Positions 35,882 to 45,280 of a stretch of DNA of 64,000 nt are shown here, in pieces. Made by a program: the position numbers and the translations under genes. The stretch lies in the NCBI RefSeq assembly GCF_019880305.1, contig NZ_CP082301.1, positions 3,596,001 through 3,660,000 on the forward strand, written 5' to 3'. The notes under the pieces are model-generated. The model was not told where the DNA came from and searched no databases. It saw only the letters and a program-made list of their open reading frames with translations. Each line of letters opens with the position of its first letter. The stretch's first letter is position 1. This DNA is from Streptomyces decoyicus. Its GTDB lineage: Bacteria; Actinomycetota; Actinomycetes; Streptomycetales; Streptomycetaceae.

Positions 35882-37129
35882 ATGAAGCACAAGGTATCCG
35901 CGGTTCTGGCCGCAGGCGCGGTCACCGCCGCCGCGGCCATAGCCCTGGGCTCACCGCCCAGCGCCGTCGCCATACCTACGGGGCCCGGCACTGCGCCGAG
36001 CGGCCCGTGTGCGTTGCGCGGTATCAGCGACGACGTGGCCGAATCCGCGGACACCCCCGCCGGTTTCGCCCGCTCCTCCGGCGTCGTACGGGCGCTGACC
36101 CTCTTCATCGACTTCCCGGACGCCCGCGCCACGATGCCCCCCGAGGCCCGCTTCGACGAATTCTTCCCGGCCGCGACGAACTACTTCCACACCAGCTCGT
36201 ACGGCAGGCTGACCTACCGGCCCATGCCGCTGTTCCGGTGGGTCCATATGTCGCGGCCGCTCGCGGCGTACGGCATTCAGCGGGGCGCCAGCTTCGACCC
36301 GAGCTCGGACGGCGGCTACCACGCCCTCTCCCGCGAGGTCGTCCGCGAGGTCGACCCCCTCGTCGACTTCCGCGACTACGACGTCATCAACGTCATCGCC
36401 ACACCCAACGCGGGCCCGCCCGCGACCCGTACGGTCCTGTCGGTCACCTTCAGCGGCGGCGACATGGGACTGAAGACCGCCGACGGGGTGCCGTTCCGGA
36501 ACGCGTCCTTCATCTGGAGCCGGCAATCCGGGGTGAGCGCCTTCCGCGTCCTCAACCACGAGAACGCCCACAGCTTCGGTCTGCCCGACCTCTACTTCAC
36601 GGACGACCGTGACGCCCCGCCCCCGGTGGGGCACTGGGACCCGATGGACGAGGACTGGGGCCCGAGCAACGACTTCGTCGGCTGGCACAAGTGGAAGCTC
36701 GGCTGGCTGTCCGCCGATCAGGTGCACTGCGCACCACGCCACGGGACGCCCGGCGAACACACCCTCACCCCGATCTCCGCCCCCGGCGGCACGAAGATCG
36801 TCGTCGTCCCGACCTCGCCCCGCACCGCCCTGGTCGTCGAGGCCCGCACCCGTGCCCTCCTCGACCCCGCGGTCTGCCGGCCCGGGGCCCTCGTCTACCG
36901 CGTCGCCACCCACGTCCACTCGGGCCGCGGCCCGCTCCGCATCGTGGACGCCACCCCGCACAGCGGCGGCTGCTACCGCGGCAACAAATACGTCGACCCG
37001 GAACTGACCGACGCCACCTTCCTCCCCGGCGAGACCTACACGGACCCCCACAGCGGCGCGGCCGTCACCGTCCTGACGGAGAACCCGGACGGCACCTACC
37101 GCGTACGGGTGACCCCAGCACGCAACTGA
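35882..37129 (+). CDS. Secreted M6-family metalloprotease
   Basis: 415 residues. A Sec signal peptide (MKHKVSAVLAAGAVTAAAA, cleavage near the Ala run around residue 30) is followed by a catalytic domain of the immune-inhibitor A (M6) type. It has FIDFPDA, YFHTSSYGRL and the zinc site NHENAHSFGLPDLY, in which HExxH is HENAH and the third ligand is the Asp after GLP. DPMDEDWGPSNDFVGWHKWKLGW is the Met-turn region common to M6. ATG 35882 has AAGGTGATCGAT upstream. It would degrade extracellular proteins. Confidence 0.87.
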   Translation: MKHKVSAVLAAGAVTAAAAIALGSPPSAVAIPTGPGTAPSGPCALRGISDDVAESADTPAGFARSSGVVRALTLFIDFPDARATMPPEARFDEFFPAATNYFHTSSYGRLTYRPMPLFRWVHMSRPLAAYGIQRGASFDPSSDGGYHALSREVVREVDPLVDFRDYDVINVIATPNAGPPATRTVLSVTFSGGDMGLKTADGVPFRNASFIWSRQSGVSAFRVLNHENAHSFGLPDLYFTDDRDAPPPVGHWDPMDEDWGPSNDFVGWHKWKLGWLSADQVHCAPRHGTPGEHTLTPISAPGGTKIVVVPTSPRTALVVEARTRALLDPAVCRPGALVYRVATHVHSGRGPLRIVDATPHSGGCYRGNKYVDPELTDATFLPGETYTDPHSGAAVTVLTENPDGTYRVRVTPARN

Positions 37130-37261
37130 CCAAGCCCCGAACCCGGACGACACCTATCCCGTACGGACACCCCTGCCACACGCCCGCCACACCCACCTGC
37201 CACACACCACCTGCCGCAGCGACCACACCCCACCCTCACCGACGCCCCCGCCACTCCCCTC

Positions 37262-37948
37262 CTAGCCCTCCCTCCCCTCCCTCTCCTCCCTTTCCTCCCT
37301 CCCTTCCCTGCCTTCCCTCTCCTCCTGCCAGTGGCGCCGCCCGATGCTGATCAGCCGCAGCTGCCGGCGCGCCACCCGCACCACCTGTCCGGCCGCCCCC
37401 TCGGCACCGTCCTCCTCGGCGTCGAGCAGCGCCGCGGCGGTCGTCACCAGCCGGTCCACATACAACTCCGCCAGCATCCGCACGTCGTCATCGCACCAGC
37501 CCTCCGACACCGGCTGGGACTTGAGCGCCGCCGCGACCTCCTCCGCGAACCGGTCCAGCTCATCCGCGATCGCCTGCCGCACCGCCCGCACGCCCCCGTG
37601 CCGCTCGCGCGCCACGAACCGGATGTGCAGCGGATGTTGGCGCACATGCTGCTCCACGACCGCGACCGTACGGTCGATCCGCTCCTCGGCCGCGTCCTGC
37701 TCGGCGAGGATCGCCCGCACCATCACATGCAGACTCCCCAACGCCTCCTCGACCAACGCGACACCCAGCTCACCCATGTCCCGGAAGTGCCGGTAGAACG
37801 CGGTCGGAGCGATCCCCACCACCCGCGTCACCTCCCGCAAACCCAGGCTGCTCAGGCTCTGCTCCTCCAGCAGACCGAGCGCCGCGTCGAGCAAGGCCTG
37901 ACGGGTCTTCTGCTTCTGGGCCTGCCGGACTCCAAGACTGTGACTCAT
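37262..37948 (-). CDS. TetR-family regulator with Glu/Arg-rich tail
   Basis: 228 residues. The helix-turn-helix lies at residues about 12-60 (KTRQALLDAALGLLEEQSLS, then LREVTRVVGIAPTAFYRHFRD), close to regulators of fatty-acid desaturase genes. The ligand domain follows to about residue 200. The last 20 residues (repeating EEREGRE) come from a polypyrimidine tract on the + strand at 37265-37327 and look like an added tail. ATG 37948 is preceded by GGATGAC. It diverges from two small membrane protein genes, and the repeated motif AACAACYGT in the shared gap (near 37970 and 38019) may be its operator. Confidence 0.83.
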   Translation of the reverse strand: MSHSLGVRQAQKQKTRQALLDAALGLLEEQSLSSLGLREVTRVVGIAPTAFYRHFRDMGELGVALVEEALGSLHVMVRAILAEQDAAEERIDRTVAVVEQHVRQHPLHIRFVARERHGGVRAVRQAIADELDRFAEEVAAALKSQPVSEGWCDDDVRMLAELYVDRLVTTAAALLDAEEDGAEGAAGQVVRVARRQLRLISIGRRHWQEEREGREGREEREEREGREG

Positions 37949-38051
37949 GTCATCCAGTAAACAACCGTTCTCCGAACTACTCCACCCGGCGACGGTCGTA
38001 GACTGGAGGAACTGAGTGAACAACTGTCCTCTGGAATCGGAAAGGAAGATC

Positions 38052-38216
38052 ATGCTCTTCCTCGTCGCAGCCCTCCTCCTGATGGGGATGATGCTGGGCA
38101 CCGCGGCACATCTCCCCGTCCCCGTCACCCTCGTCGCGGCCGCCGTCATCGCCGGCTGGCTGCTCGTCTTCTTCCTCCGCGAACGCCGCCACCACGCCGA
38201 GGTGACCTCCCGATGA
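38052..38216 (+). CDS. Small two-helix membrane protein
   Basis: 54 residues with two hydrophobic helices (FLVAALLLMGMMLGTAAHL and VTLVAAAVIAGWLLVFFL) and a basic His/Arg end. Function unknown. ATG 38052 has GGAAAGGAAG upstream. GTG 38016, with GGAGGA five bases upstream, would add 12 residues and is a real alternative. The stop overlaps the next start (ATGA), so the two are coupled. Confidence 0.65.
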   Translation: MLFLVAALLLMGMMLGTAAHLPVPVTLVAAAVIAGWLLVFFLRERRHHAEVTSR

Positions 38217-38536
38217 CCACGCTCAGCGAAGCCGCCCGGACGACCTCGTCCGCGCCGACCGCCGCAGCCCAGGCCCCGCGCCGGCCCGCCTCCCGCCTCC
38301 GCTCGCAAGCGGACGGCATGGCCGTGGCCTCCTTCATCCTCGGCCTGCTCGGCACCCTGGTCCTCAACATCGTTCTCGGCCCCTGTGCCCTGGTCCTCGG
38401 CGGCCTCTCCCTGGCCCGCGGCACCACCCGCCGCGGCCGCGCCCTCCTGGGCATCACCCTCGGCGCCGTCGACCTGCTCCTCCTGGTCCTCCTCGCCACC
38501 ACGGACGGCACCGTCAGCTGGCACATCGGCGGCTGA
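38213..38536 (+). CDS. DUF4190-type small membrane protein
   Basis: 107 residues. A 35-residue hydrophilic start precedes DGMAVASFILGLLGTLVLNI and a second helix pair (LLGITLGAVDLLLLVLL), the typical DUF4190 pattern. Function unknown. It is translationally coupled to the preceding 54-residue protein, and both probably answer to the divergent TetR. A strong terminator follows. Confidence 0.75.
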   Translation: MTTLSEAARTTSSAPTAAAQAPRRPASRLRSQADGMAVASFILGLLGTLVLNIVLGPCALVLGGLSLARGTTRRGRALLGITLGAVDLLLLVLLATTDGTVSWHIGG

Positions 38537-38606
38537 CCGCACACCCCGGGCCACCACGACGACACCCGGCCCCCTAGCCGGTCCGCCACGCGGCCCGACA
38601 ACAACG

Positions 38607-38647
38607 ACGCCGATGGCGGTGGTCATTTCGACCACCGCCATCGGCGT
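38607..38647 (+). terminator. Terminator after the DUF4190 gene
   Basis: Perfect 18-bp stem ACGCCGATGGCGGTGGTC / GACCACCGCCATCGGCGT with loop ATTTC, 70 bp after the stop. The rest of the gap 38537-38864 is A/C-rich on the + strand and shows no gene. Confidence 0.88.
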
Positions 38648-38864
38648 TCATGCCGCCCCCTCCCCACCAAAAGCATCCACACCAACCCACCAGACACCCC
38701 ATCACCAAAACCCGCAGGAACGGCACACACTCCACATTTACCCCTGAAGCCATCCCGCCCCAGCGCCCCACCCCGACCACCAAGGCACGCCCGCCACCCC
38801 TCACCCCCATCAGAAGCGAACTACCGCGAACGCATCAGCTACCCTGTCAGGGGTCCAAACCCAT

Positions 38865-38940
38865 GCCTCCGTAGCTCAGGGGATAGAGCACCGCTCTCCT
38901 AAAGCGGGTGTCGCAGGTTCGAATCCTGCCGGGGGCACCA
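38865..38940 (+). tRNA. tRNA-Arg (anticodon CCU)
   Basis: A 76-base cloverleaf with encoded CCA. The acceptor pairs GCCTCCG with CGGGGGC (one G-U). The D arm contains GCTCAGGGGATAGAGC. The anticodon stem is CCGCT/AGCGG with loop CTCCTAA, so anticodon CCT. The T arm is GCAGG TTCGAAT CCTGC. It reads AGG codons. tRNA-Arg genes are frequent integration sites, and a type VII toxin locus begins 360 bp downstream, but no repeat of the tRNA 3' end was seen in the window. Confidence 0.97.
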
Positions 38941-39298
38941 TGCGCCGCTTACGCGGCGGGCACGACGAAGGCCCAGGTCAGCCGGTGTATAACCGGATGC
39001 CTGGGCCTTGATCGTTCTCAGGCCGGGATCACGCCGCCGAAGCCGCCGTGTCAGATCCGTCCCATATCCGAGCCAGATCCATGGCAGATCAGTCGATCTT
39101 GTCTCGCTCGGGCGCCCGTTCCTTCCTCTTCGGGCAGCTCGCTGTTCGGCCGCGAGGTGCGCCTTGCTGGGCAGTGCGTCACCTGGTGCTTCGTCACCGT
39201 TCCGCAACAGGCGTGAACCGCCTCGGCAGGTGTCCCGTACAGCCCCGTGTGTGCGGCCCAACGAGCCGCGGCGATACGCAGCGAGGGAAGGAATCGGC
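38941..39298. other. Gap between tRNA-Arg and the type VII locus
   Basis: These 358 bp hold the terminator at 38968-39009 and then sequence of lower coding regularity. No start-linked open frame with good codon pattern was seen. The promoter of the ESAT-6-like genes presumably lies here. Confidence 0.5.
38968..39009 (+). terminator. Terminator downstream of tRNA-Arg
   Basis: Arms AAGGCCCAGG and CCTGGGCCTT enclose an inner GCCGG/CCGG pairing around TGTATAA. It begins 28 bp after the tRNA CCA end. Confidence 0.82.
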
Positions 39299-39598
39299 AT
39301 GGCCGGCGGCAACATCCAGATCAGCCCGGACGAGATGCGGGAGGCGGCGACCTGGCTTCAGAACCAGAAGGAGCAGATGCAGCAGAGCCTCCACGAGGCC
39401 AACACCAAGATGGACGAGATGGTCGAGGCGGCCTACGCGACCCCGGGTTCCGAGTCGAAGTTCCGCCCGTACTGGGAGGAGTACAAGAACGGCACCCAGA
39501 ACGCGATCGAGGGCCTGCACGGCGTCAGCGAGTTCATCAAGCAGGTCGCCGACGCGTTCGTCGACACCGACGACCAGACGTCCGGCTCCATCGGCTGA
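39299..39598 (+). CDS. ESAT-6/WXG100-like protein, first of a pair
   Basis: 99 residues, predicted two long helices with a central turn, the WXG100 fold. The N-terminal helix (ISPDEMREAATWLQNQKEQM) and the second helix after GSESKF are heptad-patterned. The central WXG tripeptide is not present; the turn reads AYATPGSES. WXG100 proteins are dimeric substrates of type VII secretion. ATG 39299 has AGGGAAGGAATC upstream. It starts a tight group of genes ending with the RHS toxin and immunity gene, so it may pair with the next protein and escort the toxin to the EccC motor. Confidence 0.8.
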   Translation: MAGGNIQISPDEMREAATWLQNQKEQMQQSLHEANTKMDEMVEAAYATPGSESKFRPYWEEYKNGTQNAIEGLHGVSEFIKQVADAFVDTDDQTSGSIG

Positions 39599-39673
39599 CG
39601 TGCCCCGCACCGTCCGGCCCCGCCCTCCCTGCGAGGACGGGGCCGGACGGCCGGAGCAGGAGAGGAGACACCG

Positions 39674-39988
39674 ATGGGTCGCATCAGCGTTCCCGTGCAG
39701 GATCTGAAGGACACGGCCAGGGAGCTCCAGAACATCGGGGAACTGATCGGCAACTCCGCGACGCTCTTCCACGCCACGGGTGAGGCCGACTCGTTCAAGA
39801 GCTTCGCCGGCGACTCCCGCCTCGCGGAGGCTCTCGACGAGTTCGACAAGGCGTGGGTGGCCGGTCACGAGCGGGTCCACGACAACGTGAAGACGTTCTC
39901 CGAGAACACGGACCAAATCTCCGAGAACTTCACGAAGACGGACGAGGACAGCGCCAACTCGCTGGACCAATCGAAGAAGGACGCGTGA
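39674..39988 (+). CDS. WXG100-like protein, second of a pair
   Basis: 104 residues, acidic, almost entirely helical. It has ISVPVQDLKDTARELQNIG at the start and a second helix LAEALDEFDKAWVAGHERVH. A degenerate turn (FKSFAGDSRL) replaces WXG. The size and position next to another such protein indicate a type VII secretion partner. ATG 39674 follows GAGAGGAGACACCG. Confidence 0.75.
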   Translation: MGRISVPVQDLKDTARELQNIGELIGNSATLFHATGEADSFKSFAGDSRLAEALDEFDKAWVAGHERVHDNVKTFSENTDQISENFTKTDEDSANSLDQSKKDA

Positions 39989-40019
39989 CAGGAGACGTCG
40001 TGCGGAAGGGAAAGGCGTC

Positions 40020-40745
40020 ATGACGCATCCGGTCACGGAGCGGCCCGAGGGCGCGCCCGCGGGCTACCAGCTGAGGTTCCCCGACTCCTGGTGGCATCTC
40101 GACCTCGATCCGAACACCCGGGACGCGTCGATCCGCCGCCGTATCGAGTCCCAGGTGAAGAAGGCCCCGCAGCTCTCCCGCGAGCAGGTGGACGAGCTGA
40201 TCCGCAGTACCCGGCGCACCGCCCGCGAGGCGCACGCGCAGGGCGCGCTGCGGGCGTCGGGGATGCTCAGGATTCTCCGCGCGGGCAGCGGCCCCCTGGT
40301 GCTCAGCGCCACGACGGTCGTGCTCCGGATCTCCGTTCCCGAGGATCAGTCGGAGGATCTGGCGGACCTCGTCGTCGCGGCCGGCATGCAGCTCGGCACC
40401 GCGGCGGAAGGGACCGGACTGCCCCCCGGCGAGGTGGAGTTGGTGGAACTGCCCCAGGTCGGAGCGGCCGGGCGGATCACCAGGATCGAGGACGTGGACT
40501 ACCAGGGGACACCCGTCCCCACCGCGGTGCGGCACACCCTGATCCCGGTGCCGAACAGCCGGGACTATCTGGTGCTCGCCAGCTCCACCCCCAACGTGGA
40601 TCTGGCGGACCAGTTCTACGAGGTCTTCGACGCGATCGCGGAGTCGTTCCGCTTCGAGGACCCGGCCGGCACGCCCGGCGCAGCGGATCCGGCGGCGGAA
40701 GCAGCCGGTGCAGGCCCCATGGGCGAAGCAGACAACGGAAAGTGA
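40020..40745 (+). CDS. Hypothetical protein of a type VII toxin operon
   Basis: 241 residues, no membrane helix or signal peptide, family not recognised. The start reads GYQLRFPDSWWHLDLDPNTR, followed by a charged helical stretch with many Arg, then mixed alpha/beta sequence (LVLSATTVVLRIS, VELVELPQVGAAGRITRIED). It ends in an acidic Ala/Gly tail. Its position between the WXG100-like pair and the toxin, only ten bases before the toxin start, suggests a chaperone or adaptor needed for export. ATG 40020 follows GGAAGGGAAAGG. Confidence 0.7.
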   Translation: MTHPVTERPEGAPAGYQLRFPDSWWHLDLDPNTRDASIRRRIESQVKKAPQLSREQVDELIRSTRRTAREAHAQGALRASGMLRILRAGSGPLVLSATTVVLRISVPEDQSEDLADLVVAAGMQLGTAAEGTGLPPGEVELVELPQVGAAGRITRIEDVDYQGTPVPTAVRHTLIPVPNSRDYLVLASSTPNVDLADQFYEVFDAIAESFRFEDPAGTPGAADPAAEAAGAGPMGEADNGK

Positions 40746-40755
40746 GGTCGCGGCC

Positions 40756-43700
40756 ATGGCGCGTCCAGCGGTGTCCGAGTGGGAGTCGGTCTTCGGGTTC
40801 TCGGACGACCCGACTCCGGGTGATGCGGAGGTGCTCGGACAGCTCGCGAGGAGCTATCGCTCCGTAGCCGACAACGCGGGCGACGCCCTTCCCCTCGTCT
40901 CCGGGCTGGAGAACCAGCAGGTGGGCGAGGGCAAGACCATGGAAAAGCTCCGCGACAAGCTCGGCGACCTGGCCCAGCAGGTGCGCAAGCTGCACAGCTC
41001 CTACGACCAGGCGGCCGGCGCCCTGGACACGTACGTCCACTCGCTGCGCGACCAGCAGCGGAATGCCGACAACGCACTGGCGAAGGGACGGGAGGCCAAG
41101 GAACGGCTGGAGTCGGCCACCGACGTGGTGCGAGCGGCCGGTGCCGACATCGGACGGCTGGACACGGTCACCCACCCCCCGGACGACCACGAGGCACGGG
41201 CGAGCACCCGGCGCGCGCTGGACGAGGCCCACAGCAATCAGTCCACGGCACAGGGGCACGCCGACGACGCGCAAGCGGATCTCGACGCCGCCCGGCTGCT
41301 CGCCGAGGACGCGCGGCAGGTGCGCGAGGAGGACGCCTCCACCGCGGCGCAGAAGCTCGACGACGCGAAGGGCGAATCGGTCGCGGGCTACAGCCTGTGG
41401 GACAAGATCAAGAAAGCGCTGAGTACGGCCTTCGGCATCATCAGCGCGGTGCTGGGCGTCCTGGCCATGCTGGTGCCCGGCCTGCAGGGTGTGGGCATCG
41501 CGCTCACGATCGGCGCCGTCGTGGCCGGTGCGGCGTCGCTGGGCATCAACATGTCGATCATGGCGGAGACCGGCGACTGGGACATCGCCGAGATCGTGCT
41601 CGGCGTCGTGGGCATGGTCGGGGGCGGAGCCGCGGCCCTCAAGGGCATCGGGGGGCTCGGCTCGGCTCTCAAGGGGGTCAAGCCCGCCTCGATCAAGCCG
41701 CCCAACATCCGTACCAGCAGCCGGGGTCTGAGCAGCCGCACCTGCAAGACCGACCCGGTCGATGTGGCCAGCGGTGAAATGCTGCTGACGCAGACCGATC
41801 TGACGCTGCCCGGCGTCCTGCCGCTGGCGGTCTCCCGTACGCATCTGTCGACCTACCGCTACGGCCAGTTCTTCGGCCCCTCCTGGGCCTCCACCCTCGA
41901 CGAACGCCTGGAGATCGACGGCCAGGGGCGGGTGTTTTGGGCCCGCGAGGACGGCTCGATCCTGACCTACCCGAGCCTTCCCAGCGCCGAGTCCGACGAG
42001 CCGGTGTGGCCCGAGGAAGGCCCTCGTCTGCCGCTGACCTGTGGGGGAACGGACGCCACGGGCGGGGGCAGCTACCTCGTCTCCGACCCTCACACGGGCC
42101 TCGTCCAGACCTTCACGGACCATCCCGACGACGAGAACGGCCTGTACTGGCTGACCCGTTGGCACGACCGCAACGGCAACGAGGTCACCGTCTCCCGCCT
42201 GGAGGACGGCACCCCGACCACACTGGTCCACTCCGGCGGCTACCGCGTCGACGTCCGCTGCATCGCGGGCCTGCTGACCGGTCTTTCGGTCTCCACGCCG
42301 CAGGGTCCGGTCGACGTCATGTCCTACGAACATGACGTGGACGGCAACCTCACGCACGTGGTGAACTCGTCGGGCCGGCCGCTGGTGTTCGGCTATGACG
42401 ACGAGTCCCGCATCGCCTCCTGGACGGACCGGAACGGCTCCACCTACCGCTACGTCTACGACGACGCCAACCGCGTCACCGAGACCATCGGCCCCGACGG
42501 TTACCTCTCCTCGCAGTGGTCCTACGACCCCGCCGAGAGCCGGACGCACTACACCGACGCCTGCGGCGCCACGACGGTCTACCAGCTCAACGACCTGCAT
42601 CAGGTCGTCGCTGAGACCGACCCGCTGGGCCACACCGTCCACTCCGAGTGGGACCGCTACGACCACCTGTTGGCCCGCACCGACGCCCTCGCCAACACCA
42701 CCCGCTTCGAGTACGACGCGGCCGGCGACCTCACCGTCATCGAGCGTGCGGACGGCAGCCGGTCCACAGCGGCCTACAACGGACTGCACCTCCCCGTCTC
42801 CTCGACGGGCCACGACGGGGTGACGTGGCAGCAGGAGTTCGACGAGCGGGGCAACCTGACCGCCGTCATCGGCCCGGAAGGCGTCACGAACCGATTCACC
42901 CACCACCCCACCGGGGCGGTCGCCACCAGCACGGACCTGTCAGGGGCGACGGTGACCTACGAGGTCGACGGCGCGGGCCTGCCGACATCCGTCACCGATG
43001 CGTCCGGCCGCACCGCCACGGTGGAACGGGACGCGTTCGGCCGTCCCACGACCGTCACCGACCCGCTGGGCGCGATCAGCAGCTCGGCGTGGACCGTCGA
43101 GGGGCTTCTCGCGCGGCGCACCGGCCCCGACGGCCGGAGCGAGCAGCTGACCTGGGACGGGGAGGGCAACTGCCTCACCCGGACCGACGCAGCGGGCGGC
43201 ACCACCCGCTACGAGTACACCCACTTCGACAAGGTGGCCGCCCGGACCACGCCGGACGGCGTCCGCCACGCCTTCGCCTACGACCCCGAGCTCCGCCTCG
43301 CCCAGGTCACCAACCCGCAGGGGCTGACCTGGGATTACGCCTACGACCGCGCAGGTAACCTGATAGCGGAGTCCGACTTCGACGACCGCGAGATCTCGTA
43401 CACCCACGACGTGTCGGGCCGTCTGGTCAGCCGCAGGACGCCACTGGGCGAGGAGATCGCGTACACGTACGACGCCCTCGGCCGGCTGACGTCCAAGGAC
43501 GCGGCCGGTGTCCGCACGAAGTACGCCTACGACGCAGCGGGCGCCCTCATCCGCGCGGCCTCCCCCACCTCCGCTCTCACTTTCGAGCGGGACCTGGTGG
43601 GCCGCCTCCTGTCGGAGACGGTCGATGACCGCACCACCCGTTACGCCTACGACCTCCTGGGACGACGCGTCTCCCGCACGACTCCGACGGGCGCGTTCAC

Positions 43701-45267
43701 CGAGCTCACGTACGACGAGGCGGGCAATCGCAGTGCGCTGACGACGGACGGCCGGCGTCTGGAGTTCACCCACGACGCGGCGGGTCATGAACTGACCCGG
43801 GTCCTGCGTTCCCATGCCGCGCCGGTGACGATGTCCACCTCGTGGGACATGGCGGGCCGCCCGGTGGCCCACGGCCTCGTGGGCCGGGGCGAGACGCTGC
43901 GTGCCCGCAGGTACGGCTACCGTCCCGACAACCACCTGGCCTCCATCACCGACGAGGCGACCGGCACCAGCCGGCAGATGGAACTGGACCCGGTCGGACG
44001 CCCGCTGGCGGTCACCGCCGACGGCTGGACCGAGTCCTACGCCTACGACCAGGCGGGCAACCAGACATCGGCGACCTGGCCGGAGAAGGCCGGCCGCGCC
44101 GAGGCCCGCGGCGAACGCACCTACACCGGCACCCGCATCCAGGCGGCGGGAGGAGTGCGGTACGAGCACGACGCCGCGGGCCGCATGGTGCTGCGCCAGA
44201 AGCGGCGTCCGTCGAAGAAGCCCGACACCTGGCGCTACGCATGGGACGCCGAGGACCGACTCACCGCCTGCACGACCCCCGACGGCACCCGCTGGCACTA
44301 CACGTACGACCCGATGGGACGTCGTACCGCCAAGTACCGCATGGCCGAGGACGGTTCGGTGGCCGAGGCCGTCCACTTCACCTGGGACGGCACCAGCCTC
44401 GCCGAGCAGACCGACAGCACCACCGGCGTCATCCTCACCTGGGACCACGAGGACCACCGGCCCCTGACACAGCTGGAGCGCAGGCCGAGGACGCAGGAGG
44501 AGTACGACTCCCGCTTCTTCGCCATCGTCACGGACCTGGTGGGCACGCCCACCGAGCTCGTCGACGAACAGGGCGACATCGCCTGGCGTTCCCGTACCAC
44601 CCTCTGGGGCACCACCGCCCGCAACCGGGACGCCACGGCCGTCACCCCGCTCCGCTTCCCCGGCCAGTACGAGGACCCCGAAACCGGCCTCTACTACAAC
44701 TACTTCCGCCACTACGACCCCGAGACGGGACGCTACGCGTCACCGGACCCGCTGGGGCTGGACCCGGCGCCCAACCCCGTCGCCTACGTCGACAACCCCC
44801 ATACGGCGACCGACTTCCTGGGCTTGGCGCCCGACTGTCACGTGGATCTGTTCCACGGGACCAACAAGAATGCCGCCGCGAATATCCGACGAGATGGCGT
44901 CAACACCAGCTTCAGCACTCGTCCCATGGACTTCGGAAACGGTTTCTACACCACGCGGGACTTCGCGCAAGCATCGACTTGGGCAGCCAAGAACGGCAAA
45001 AATGCCGAGGTTCTCCACTTCCGTGTCCCCCGGGCGGAGTTCGATTCCCTCAATTCGAAGACGTTCAAGGGCCCGAGCGGGGCGCTCGATGATTTCGTCT
45101 ACTACTACCGCGGTGGCGGAAAGGACCTGCCCCACCAGATGGTGGAGGGCCCGATGCTGGCAAACCCCAAGGCTTTCATGAACTGGGAAAACGGGAAGTG
45201 GTTCGGGAATCAGGTGGTGTTCTTCGGGAAGGACGCAGGGGAGCTCCTCACCAGGAGCCTCCAGTGA
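40756..45267 (+). CDS. RHS-repeat polymorphic toxin with ART-like C-terminal domain
   Basis: 1503 residues. Residues 1-215 are helical, coiled-coil rich and WXG-like, probably the type VII targeting region. Residues about 220-310 contain two or three hydrophobic segments. A DUF6531-type lead (TDPVDVASGEMLLTQTDLTL near 332) opens about 900 residues of RHS/YD repeats (many YxYDxxGR units). The RHS core ends around residue 1355 with GLYYNYFRHYDPETGRYASP and DPLGL. The last 145 residues are the variable toxin tip: LFHGT (about 1366), DFGNGFYTT (about 1396) and NQVVFF (about 1484). This resembles DUF3990-type ADP-ribosyltransferase folds with an H-Y-Q triad. The target is unknown. ATG 40756 is the first good start; its ribosome site is weak, consistent with coupling to the gene before it. 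Confidence 0.88.
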   Translation: MARPAVSEWESVFGFSDDPTPGDAEVLGQLARSYRSVADNAGDALPLVSGLENQQVGEGKTMEKLRDKLGDLAQQVRKLHSSYDQAAGALDTYVHSLRDQQRNADNALAKGREAKERLESATDVVRAAGADIGRLDTVTHPPDDHEARASTRRALDEAHSNQSTAQGHADDAQADLDAARLLAEDARQVREEDASTAAQKLDDAKGESVAGYSLWDKIKKALSTAFGIISAVLGVLAMLVPGLQGVGIALTIGAVVAGAASLGINMSIMAETGDWDIAEIVLGVVGMVGGGAAALKGIGGLGSALKGVKPASIKPPNIRTSSRGLSSRTCKTDPVDVASGEMLLTQTDLTLPGVLPLAVSRTHLSTYRYGQFFGPSWASTLDERLEIDGQGRVFWAREDGSILTYPSLPSAESDEPVWPEEGPRLPLTCGGTDATGGGSYLVSDPHTGLVQTFTDHPDDENGLYWLTRWHDRNGNEVTVSRLEDGTPTTLVHSGGYRVDVRCIAGLLTGLSVSTPQGPVDVMSYEHDVDGNLTHVVNSSGRPLVFGYDDESRIASWTDRNGSTYRYVYDDANRVTETIGPDGYLSSQWSYDPAESRTHYTDACGATTVYQLNDLHQVVAETDPLGHTVHSEWDRYDHLLARTDALANTTRFEYDAAGDLTVIERADGSRSTAAYNGLHLPVSSTGHDGVTWQQEFDERGNLTAVIGPEGVTNRFTHHPTGAVATSTDLSGATVTYEVDGAGLPTSVTDASGRTATVERDAFGRPTTVTDPLGAISSSAWTVEGLLARRTGPDGRSEQLTWDGEGNCLTRTDAAGGTTRYEYTHFDKVAARTTPDGVRHAFAYDPELRLAQVTNPQGLTWDYAYDRAGNLIAESDFDDREISYTHDVSGRLVSRRTPLGEEIAYTYDALGRLTSKDAAGVRTKYAYDAAGALIRAASPTSALTFERDLVGRLLSETVDDRTTRYAYDLLGRRVSRTTPTGAFTELTYDEAGNRSALTTDGRRLEFTHDAAGHELTRVLRSHAAPVTMSTSWDMAGRPVAHGLVGRGETLRARRYGYRPDNHLASITDEATGTSRQMELDPVGRPLAVTADGWTESYAYDQAGNQTSATWPEKAGRAEARGERTYTGTRIQAAGGVRYEHDAAGRMVLRQKRRPSKKPDTWRYAWDAEDRLTACTTPDGTRWHYTYDPMGRRTAKYRMAEDGSVAEAVHFTWDGTSLAEQTDSTTGVILTWDHEDHRPLTQLERRPRTQEEYDSRFFAIVTDLVGTPTELVDEQGDIAWRSRTTLWGTTARNRDATAVTPLRFPGQYEDPETGLYYNYFRHYDPETGRYASPDPLGLDPAPNPVAYVDNPHTATDFLGLAPDCHVDLFHGTNKNAAANIRRDGVNTSFSTRPMDFGNGFYTTRDFAQASTWAAKNGKNAEVLHFRVPRAEFDSLNSKTFKGPSGALDDFVYYYRGGGKDLPHQMVEGPMLANPKAFMNWENGKWFGNQVVFFGKDAGELLTRSLQ

Positions 45268-45280
45268 GAAGGGGTGTCGT

